Assembly: GCA_025331445.1 (NCBI GenBank)
Contig: JAIWNE010000100.1
Coordinates: forward strand, 1 to 64,000
DNA length: 64,000 nt
Source: Blakeslea trispora
Taxonomy: Eukaryota; Mucoromycota; Mucoromycetes; Mucorales; Choanephoraceae
Reading direction: 5' to 3'
This document shows positions 56,840 to 64,000 of this stretch, one piece after another. Numbering within the stretch: position 1 is the stretch's first letter; every line of letters starts with the position of its first letter. Both the position numbers and the translations under genes were made by a program. The notes below the pieces were generated by a model. It had not been told where the DNA came from and did not search any database. It saw only the letters and a list, made by a program, of their open reading frames with translations.

Positions 56840-59690
56840 ATGATGAGAATGGCAGAGTCTGAAGGAGGTCCTGCAGCAGCTGTTGTTCAATGGGTAAGAG
56901 AGAAACGATAGTGTCGCGTTCAACTATTGATGGTCCTTGACTAGATCAACTCGTTTGAAAGTGTCTCGAACCCAGTCGGTCGAATTCAAGACCTTTCTGA
57001 TGGTATTGCCTTGTTCGAAGTTGTATCCCACATGTAAGAAAGTAAATTCAATTCAAACAAAGAGACTCATGTTCTTGTTTGTAAAGTGACTACAAATGGT
57101 TCAAATTGATTCGTTCAACAGACGTTGGAGACAATTGGGTCTTAAAGATCAACAATCTCAAAAAGCTTTATAAGCTCATTGATCGTTATTATGAAGAGAA
57201 ACTGGGCATTTCATTCAGAAGGCTACCTGAAGTCAATTTGAATGCTATTGCAAAGGACTCAGATGCTAATGAAATCATTCAACTATGTAAATATGTATTG
57301 TATATTGCTGTTTGTTGCCCAGACAACACTCAATATATCCAGAGTATCACTCAATTGAACAGTGTCAGCCAAGAGAACCTCATGTTCTTTATTGATGAAG
57401 TAAATGAAAACAAGAGCCATTATGTGTGTGTGTCTTTATTTACTTGTTTCTATTAGGTCATGCGATATACAAAAGAAGATCAGCCAATAGCATCTCAGCA
57501 AACATCTTCACCATATACCCAAATGAATGATTTTGGAGATGAAAGTGCCTATCATAACCATAGTGAAATGAGTCGGATCATGAGAGAGAATGAAGAGCTT
57601 GAGTTACAGAACAAACAACTGATTGATAAACACTCTGAACTGTTGACTCGCTATGTAAGTAAAATACTGGCTTATAGAGAAAATCTTATTGAACTTTCTT
57701 GATTCCTACAGGATAGACTTGAAAATGAAAAACAAGACCTTCAAGCACGACTCAAAGATATGGATACAGCAGTGGCTCAGGCAAATGAGACAGGTCGAGC
57801 GGATTTCATTATGCGTACCGAGATTGATCATTTAAAGCAAGATTTGTAAGAAATCAAGTATAAAAGAGAGAGAATTAGGATTCAAACTTTTTTTTTATAT
57901 AGACAGCGAAGTGAAGATATACGTCAAGAACAAGAAAGACAGCTAGATCAACACACATTTCAGATCAATGACCTTACTCGAAGAAACGAAGAACTTTCAC
58001 GACAAGCCGAACAAGCTGCCAGATTAAAAGATCAACTGGATGAAAATCGTCATGTTGCTGAAAAACTTCAAAAGGCCGAAAATGTCATTGAGAAATACAG
58101 AAAGAAGCTGGACGAGGCAGCCGATTTGCGAAGACAAGTGAAGGCGCTTGAAGATCAAAATCATTCATTGATGGAACGTAATCAAAAGATCGAAGACGAG
58201 TATCGTAATGTACTTGCCTTCAAGACCTTGATGGATTCTTATAAAGACCAAGTGGCTACCTTGGAAACCAAGAATAATGAAATCATGCGTGAAAAGAACA
58301 AGATTGAGTATGAACTTGTTCAGGCCACAAAGAAGCTTGAATTGATGGAAGCTGACCGAGAAAGAGATTATGATCGTATTCAGGCTTTAGAGGAAAATCT
58401 TCAGGAAGCACAATTGGGCAGTAAGTAAAAAAACTAAGTTTGTATTTTTCTTCTCTAACAAAATATACAGTGGGATCCATCCTAGATCGACCTTCAGCCA
58501 ACGGAGCAGCTGCATCGGATACATCGGATATGATGGAAATCGAGGATGAATTCAATCTCAATGATTCTTTAGAAGATACATTAAAGGAATCCAATGTGAC
58601 TGAACTGTAAGTCTTATGAAAACATGCTTTCTGTTGACTCATATCGATCCACTCAATAGCAAACTCTCCAAACGTCGTCTAGAACGTCAACTCAAGACAC
58701 TTCAAGAAGAAAATGCTCAAGGACGTAACCAAAAGGTTGTCGTACTTCAACACCTTTTGGATGATGCCAATCGTCTCAAGACTCAATTCGAAAAGAGTTA
58801 CCTTGAAGTCTCTCAAGAACGAGACATTCTTCAGAGCGATATGGCTCATATCCGTGAAGGCATTCCGGATGCCATTGCCGATAAAAGTCAACACACACTC
58901 TCTTTACGTCTTCGTGTGATTGATCTCGAAAAGGACGTGAAGGCATTGAATGAACAGATCAAGAAGCTAGAACAAAAGATTGCCGAGAGTCGATTTGCAG
59001 ATGAATCATCCGATTGGACAGCTGATTCCCGAGCTAAATACAATGAGATGGAAGCCCGTTGTCGACAGCTAGAGGAGCAGACAAGAAAGCAACTGCAGGA
59101 TATCAACAAGTTACTTTTAGAGAAAGATCTGTTGCAAGGACAGAGTATTGAACAAAAGGATCTGTTGTTAGAAAAGGAGCGTATGACCAGTGAGATGAAG
59201 GCTGCTTTGGCTGCTTTTGAAGCCAAGGGAGATGAACCTTTTAAACAACTGAATGCTCATTTACAACAACAACTCATTCAGCTTCAAGAACAACTTCATC
59301 TATCGAAAGCAAAACATAAAAAAGCAAGAGAGGTAATCATAAGTTGCTTTGTTTTCTTCAAGATGCATTGACTTTTCTTTGTAGCTTATTAAACAACAAG
59401 ATGCCATGATGAAGGGAGGAGGTGTGGCACAAGCCAATGGTCATAATTATAGTGAAGCCATTTCTTCAATGAAGACAGAGATCACGATGCGTGAAGAAGA
59501 AATCGAAAAGCTAAAGAAGCTTCTACAAGAAACGCGTCTTCAGTCACGTCGTGAGCAGCAATTAATGATTTCTGCTTGGTATGATATGTCTAAGCGAGTG
59601 AATAAGGAGGTATCCAATCAAAAGGCCTTTCCTAACTCTTGGCTTGCACAACAAAGACGTTCTTTGGACAATAAAGTGAAACGTCGTTAA
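56840..59690 (+). CDS. HOOK family dynein adaptor
   Basis: Nine exons: 56840-56893, 56945-57033, 57087-57399, 57457-57654, 57712-57845, 57903-58420, 58471-58606, 58660-59332, 59385-59690; 806 aa. HOOK proteins link early endosomes to dynein and kinesin-3 for long-range transport in hyphae. The N-terminal Hook domain (residues about 10-155) starts VVQWINSFESVSNPVGRIQD and contains LFEVVSHIDYKWF and DNWVLKINNLKKLYKLIDRYY. From about 190 on the protein is almost entirely coiled coil (NEELELQNKQLIDKHSELL, LRRQVKALEDQNHSLMERNQ), with one Asp/Glu/Ala-rich break encoded by exon 7. It ends in a short basic tail (NSWLAQQRRSLDNKVKRR). Two adjacent Met codons open the frame. It is 168 bp upstream of LAMTOR5. 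Confidence 0.92.
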
Positions 59691-59858
59691 TTCCCTTGCA
59701 TCTATTTAATCATGTTTCATTATGATCTTAAAGTGGGGGGGGGAGAAATCCTATATTGAATGTGGTGTGTGTCCCAGAGAATCAATACAAGTGTCATTTT
59801 TTTTTCTCTTTTAGCATAAAAGGACTCTTTTTTTTTCTGTGTGTGTGAGAACTTTAGA

Positions 59859-60312
59859 ATGGAAGAAGAGTTAATTGCAACTCTTGACAATCTGTAAGCT
59901 ACCTTATGATTTAATAATAAAAGGAAATAGAACAACTGATTGACATGAAAAAAAAGTTCAGCCAAAGAAGGCGTTAAGGGTGTATTGGTTGCTGACGAAA
60001 AGGGACTTTGTTTAGGAGGTGAGCTTGATGGAGAAAAAAAAAAAGAAACAACAGCTTAAAAAAAAAGAAATAGTTCGAGGCATTGCTCGGTCTGAATCTG
60101 CAGCCTTCATTACTTCCATTGCAAACAGTGCTCGTCATCTCGACAAGACACAAGAAGACAAGCTGGAATGTCCAACGATTCATCTTCAATATGAAAACAA
60201 GTAAGTACATGTTGAATAACGATGACTATTTTTTTTTTTTTTTGCTTATTTGCTTGTTAGTCAAGTGGTTGTTCGAAATGAAGGCACTTTTACACTAGCT
60301 ATCTTTATGTGA
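59859..60312 (+). CDS. LAMTOR5: Ragulator subunit LAMTOR5 (roadblock fold)
   Basis: Four exons: 59859-59893, 59957-60018, 60074-60200, 60261-60312; 91 aa, identical in length to human LAMTOR5. The Ragulator complex anchors Rag GTPases, and so TORC1 signalling, to the lysosome or vacuole. The sequence MEEELIATLDNL, then KEGVKGVLVADEKGLCLG, then a helix (RSESAAFITSIANSARHL) and final strands (ECPTIHLQYENN, QVVVRNEGTFTLAIFM) follow the roadblock/LC7 order and the LAMTOR5 pattern VGVLCTDSQGLNLG. The second acceptor (AG at 59955-59956, after an A run) is unusual but is the one found to keep phase. Short exons make it easy to miss. Confidence 0.85.
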
Positions 60313-60575
60313 TTGAATATTACGTATCTATATAAAAAAAGAGTTTGTTTATACCATACATCAACCATATACGAATGAATGATTTCTTTATATGTGTATA
60401 CTTTTTTTTTATTTATTTATTTATTAGATACATAGTCGCGAATCTATTTACGATGGTTTAGGTGGTGAGTGGGGGTGTATATGTATAAATGTAAAGATAT
60501 GTGGAGGTGGTCCAAAAGAAATAAGAGTAAATTGGAATTCATGATGTCTAATTTAATAAATGACTTTGATTTTTT

Positions 60576-61327
60576 TTACTGACTTTCAGCAACAACACCA
60601 ACTTGAGCAGGACGAAGAACACGACCCTTTAATGAATAACCCATCTTTTGGACAACAAAGATAGTACCGGCTTCTTTATCAGGCATAGGAGCTTGGAAAA
60701 GAGCTTGGTGTCTGTTGGGATCAAATGCTTGACCCTCGGGGTTTTCACGCTCAACACCATGACGCTTCAAGGCCTTCACAAGTTCGGATTCTGTCATGGA
60801 AACACCGGTATAAAGGTTAGTGAGTTGATTAAAGACGGTGTTGGCATCAGCGGGGGGAGTGTCTGACTTTTGACGATATTCATTAGGTACTGCTGTCAAG
60901 GCCATGTTCAAAATATCTACAGTGTCCAATAAATCCTTGGCAAATTTCTGAATAGCAAATTCCTTTGTGGTTTCAATCTCTTTACGACTACGTTCACGAA
61001 TGTTTTCTTGATCAGCAAGACAACGAAGATATGCATCCTACCCGAAAAAAAAGGGGGGGTCAACTTTTTTATATGTATTCATTGACTTTATTGGCTTACC
61101 TTGATTTCAGCAATTTGCTTGTCCTTTTCAGCCAACATCTTTTTGACTTCTTCAGTTAATTCAACCTTGACTTCTTCAGTAGGTTGTGCTTCTTTCTTTT
61201 CTTCCTTTGAATCATTGTTTTCTGTGGCAAAGCTACGAAGACCGAGTGTAGTGGGTCTGGTAGCCATCATGCTGGAACGCTTCATAGATAAAGTGGCAGC
61301 ATTACGGAAGAGGTTGGCAGCAAGCAT
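60576..61327 (-). CDS. MGE1: Mitochondrial GrpE nucleotide-exchange factor
   Basis: Two exons: 61327-61100 and 61037-60576; 229 aa. Mge1 releases ADP from mitochondrial Hsp70 in protein import and folding. An Arg/Ser-rich presequence (MLAANLFRNAATLSMKRSS) is followed by an acidic region and the long GrpE helix (VELTEEVKKMLAEKDKQIAE, DAYLRCLADQENIRERSRKE). The head domain has TGVSMTESELVKALKRHGVE and the C-terminal beta part QALFQAPMPDKEAGTI, GYSLKGRVLRPAQVGVV. The start is the Met that gives this presequence; an upstream in-frame Met adds a Phe-rich artefact. Convergent with LAMTOR5 (263 bp between stops). Confidence 0.95.
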
Positions 61328-61820
61328 GTTTCGATAGTTTTTTTTTGGTGTGATAGAAAGAAAGAAAGAAAAAAAAAAGTAGAATAGCACCAACAGGGTT
61401 CCTCAAATTTGGTCTCTTTGACACCGCTGCGCTTAAAGAATAAACATAGTCACTGATTCCAAGACCCGTTCACTAAAATGGAGTTTGAAAAAGAAGAGGA
61501 GGGGGGGAGGATTGTGTTACACGATGTTTGTTTAAGAAATGCACTACTTTTTTTTTCAATCATAAAGGATTCTAAAATCTGATAAAACTGACTATCTCTT
61601 TAGTAAACATAATAGAATCATAATCATGCTCTCTTTTTTTTTTTAATTATCATGATAATTAAAAAAAAAAAAGAATTAGTTTCAATGAAAAAAAAAAAAG
61701 AAAGCGCCTGTTTAAATCAATCAAACAATCTCCATTGATTTTTTTTGATATGCAGCAGTCGAAATTATACGCGTCATGTATACTTTTTCATCTATTTTTC
61801 TTTTTATCTTGATATAAACC
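61328..61820. other. Divergent promoter region: MGE1 / small unknown gene
   Basis: 493 bp. It contains a short palindromic A/T patch at about 61637-61672 (T run, TAATTATCATGATAATTA, A run), a potential hairpin that could also bind a homodimeric factor. No gene seen. Confidence 0.45.
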
Positions 61821-62174
61821 ATGGAACCAACACAACTTAGAAAAGCCCTAGAAGAATTACCTCCTCATTCACTTATTACCGAGATTCCCGAAGTACAGAA
61901 TGCTATATTTCACTTACTGAAAAGTAATCAAGAAATGTTGGATTACGATCCAAACGATCCAGATCTCAAACAAGCGATCCAAGAGAACAAAGAGTTGATT
62001 AAGCGAAAGGAAGTTCAGGTGAACATCACATTAGAGGTTATTCGAGAACGATTAGGAGAGGCAGCTTGGAGAGAAATGGGCAGCAATGTAAAAGAATTCA
62101 GACAGATTCACGCAGATGCATTAAACAATGTTACATCTCAACAGAACAAAGATGATCAAGGTGTATTTCTATGA
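61821..62174 (+). CDS. Small helical protein, 117 aa (unrecognised)
   Basis: Single-exon frame starting MEPTQLRKALEELPPHSLIT. It is highly charged and helical throughout, with a probable coiled coil (QAIQENKELIKRKEVQVNIT, LEVIRERLGEAAWREMG) and a polar C-terminus. Composition is clearly coding-like, unlike nearby intergenic frames, and the ATG is preceded by the usual pyrimidine tract. It has no signal peptide, membrane helix or motif I can name. The length and compact helical nature suggest a small complex subunit. Its 3' end faces the ZNFX1-like gene with only 91 bp between stops. Confidence 0.65.
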   Translation: MEPTQLRKALEELPPHSLITEIPEVQNAIFHLLKSNQEMLDYDPNDPDLKQAIQENKELIKRKEVQVNITLEVIRERLGEAAWREMGSNVKEFRQIHADALNNVTSQQNKDDQGVFL

Positions 62175-62265
62175 TATTCCCCCCCTTTATTTTTTTTTGT
62201 ATATATATAAAATAAAGATCGAATTGCCAAAAGAGAAAGAAATGTATTTATTTCTAGTGATATTA

Positions 62266-64000
62266 TTATTCGTCTGTACGAGAACCTGGTTGTGCTGGCC
62301 ATGCTGGTTTTTCAGATCCATCAAATTCACCATAAAATCGATTGGATTCAACCACTCGATGTTTTGTTCCACCAATAGGAGCATCACACTCTGGACACTT
62401 GGATACCTCCGTTGCTCCACCACAATCACCTACATAATAAGGATGTTGATTCTCACAAACAAACCAACGACCACCCACAATATTATAGACACGTTGATGC
62501 CGTGTTTCATCATTCATGGCATTGATGATCTGTTCACGTTCATGATGGGTTAGCTTTTGTCGGTCCTTTTCCATGCGAACCTTGATGGCATTGACAAGAG
62601 CAATCTCTATCTTGATGTATTTGCTATAACGAAGTGCTGTATAGATAGGTTTTTGACATTCGGGACATTGCCAGAGTTTGATGGCTGTATGCTCACCATT
62701 CTTGGCCTGTGTCTCGAAATAGGCATCCAAGGCATCTACGGCAAATACACATCCGCATTCGGGGAGTTGGTAAACCTTTTCGTCCTTTTCGAATTCAGAC
62801 AAGTGGCGCAATGTAATTGAACATGTCAAATGTGGTTCACATAGCATACAAGGAGGACAGTTTTCTCCACAAAGACCATTACATGTATGTCTAAAATGAG
62901 AATTTGCATGTTTTTAGTTGTGTTCATTGATTTACAAATAAGAGAACTTACCCACAACTAAGCTTGATACGGCAAGGTGCTTCACAAGGTGGACGATCAC
63001 AAATCTCAAAGCATTTCTTTGTACATTTAAAATGGTTACATCGGTAAGGGCATTCACTAATACAGCGAATACAATCCTTATAACATTCTCTACTACACTT
63101 ATAACCATGAGAACATGTATAATTACACTTCTCAGCACAACGTTCTGTATGTTGATCAGGATTAGCACAACCTTATAAGAGAGAGAGAGAATTAGTGCAT
63201 GTCAGTTGTATTTCTTCAAATTTACCTTTAGCACACATATGTCCACAGATAAGTTGCTTTGGACAACTCGCTGTACATTCATCTCTTTTGTGAGAGTGCA
63301 ACATGCCACACAATTCTTTACATTTATGTCCACATTCCAATGATCCTTTACAGGGCTCTGTACAGATGGTTTCAACACCACATTGACTCATAACCACATG
63401 TCCACAGGCTAAAGTCACAGACTGCTCAACATCACACTTGAGTTTGTCTACAGGCTTGCTATGGGCTTGATGGCATGCCAACGTTTTAGAATGTCCACAA
63501 GGCAGCTTAACTTGTACCATCTCAAGACATTTGACTTTTTGATCCATATGCTGGCCTCCTTTTAGTTTGTGACAGAGATTGACTTGCTTATGACCACACG
63601 ACAAGACCACTTCAGTCTCTTCAGTACAAGGTGGACAGACACCCTCCTTGGAGCACTCATAACACTTTCTATGACAGGCATGTGTGCAGCCTGTGGGTCG
63701 TAGACGATTACAGGGTTCTTGACAAATAACCTCCTGATGGCTCAAAAAATGACACTCTTCTTTACATACATGACCATCATTCATTAGTGTGCCACAAGGG
63801 TTTTGACAGCCACCATTCTTGACCATCAAAAAGTCCTTCCAATGTTTGGCCTGAAGGGTATCACCATGGGTATGACATGTCAAACGAATCGAGTGGCTAT
63901 AGAGTTGACGTTCCTGCATATAGCTGGCAAACTCTTTCCATTGAGGATGAACCTGATCCACATCTGGCTTACCAATGATAAAGAGACCATATTTAGCGCG
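62266..64000 (-). CDS. ZNFX1: NFX1-type zinc-finger / RZ-finger protein, ZNFX1-like (partial, 3' part)
   Basis: Exons visible: from beyond 64000 to 63226, 63171-62952, 62890-62266; at least 539 aa. It opens with RAKYGLFIIGKPDVDQV, the end of a superfamily-1 helicase domain (final motif region of ZNFX1/NNF1-type helicases). A long series of NF-X1-type fingers follows (CGHKQVNLCH, CGHSKTLACH, CGHVVMSQC, CGHKCKELCG, CNHFKCTKKC). After a helical segment the C-terminal RZ-type finger reads RWFVCENQHPYYVGDCGGAT with SKCPECDAPIGGTKH, as in ZNFX1 and RNF213. ZNFX1 proteins act in RNA silencing and antiviral RNA sensing in animals; a similar role here is inference. The N-terminal helicase lies off the right edge. 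Confidence 0.88.

Overview
The window is eukaryotic nuclear DNA, most likely from a Mucorales-type fungus (Mucoromycota). The clues are AT-rich sequence full of A/T and GA runs, very short introns (about 45-110 bp, GTAAG donors, pyrimidine-TAG acceptors), 3-13 exons per gene, and fungal versions of conserved proteins. The genus cannot be fixed from sequence alone. I built the gene models by hand: reading frames were joined across splice sites so that phase and family conservation agree throughout. About 90 introns were placed this way. One gene (DPM2, 6417-6782) is invisible to an ATG-to-stop ORF scan.

Layout. 1-5 kb: 3' end of a Derlin gene, cytochrome c1, and a PI4P 5-kinase. 6.4-12.8 kb: DPM2 and an ALE1-type MBOAT acyltransferase, convergent with touching stop codons, then a SCAMP and a peroxisomal ABCD half-transporter. 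14-18 kb: FEN1 convergent with an M28/PA-domain transferrin-receptor-like protein that has lost active-site residues. 19-21 kb: a tiny gene and decayed, transposon-like sequence. 21-28 kb: SLC41/MgtE Mg2+ transporter, a 6-phosphogluconolactonase-type propeller, a Gln-rich protein and protoporphyrinogen oxidase. 29-37.5 kb: Rho1 GEF (ROM2/RGF type) and the HECT ligase HUL5/UBE3C. 38-39 kb: relic of a Zn-cluster regulator. 39.6-46.4 kb: secreted SGNH phospholipase-B-like lipase, mitochondrial PDK/BCKDK kinase and secreted subtilase. 46-51 kb: gene-poor, with a decayed coding-like region, a 28-nt A run and a 105-bp GA microsatellite, then an NME6-like NDP kinase. 52-56 kb: a PQ-loop transporter and a complete Tc1/mariner-like transposon with TIRs, TA duplication and an open transposase. 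56.8-64 kb: HOOK protein, LAMTOR5, MGE1/GrpE, an unknown small protein and the 3' part of a ZNFX1-like gene.

The genes do not form one pathway. Several act in membrane traffic and endolysosomal biology (SCAMP, HOOK, LAMTOR5, PQ-loop, Derlin) or in mitochondria (CYT1, HEM14, PDK, MGE1), but I see no operon-like logic. The most notable points are four introns that only work as GC-AG introns, all with the donor GCAAGT (one directly after an ATG-only exon), the exactly abutting convergent stops of DPM2 and ALE1, the inactivated M28 peptidase, and the transposon. The transposon has a 153-residue gap between its second D and its E, with a Cys-rich insert, and a 53-bp perfect hairpin at one end. I found no CRISPR array, no convincing tRNA or rRNA, and no secondary-metabolite cluster.
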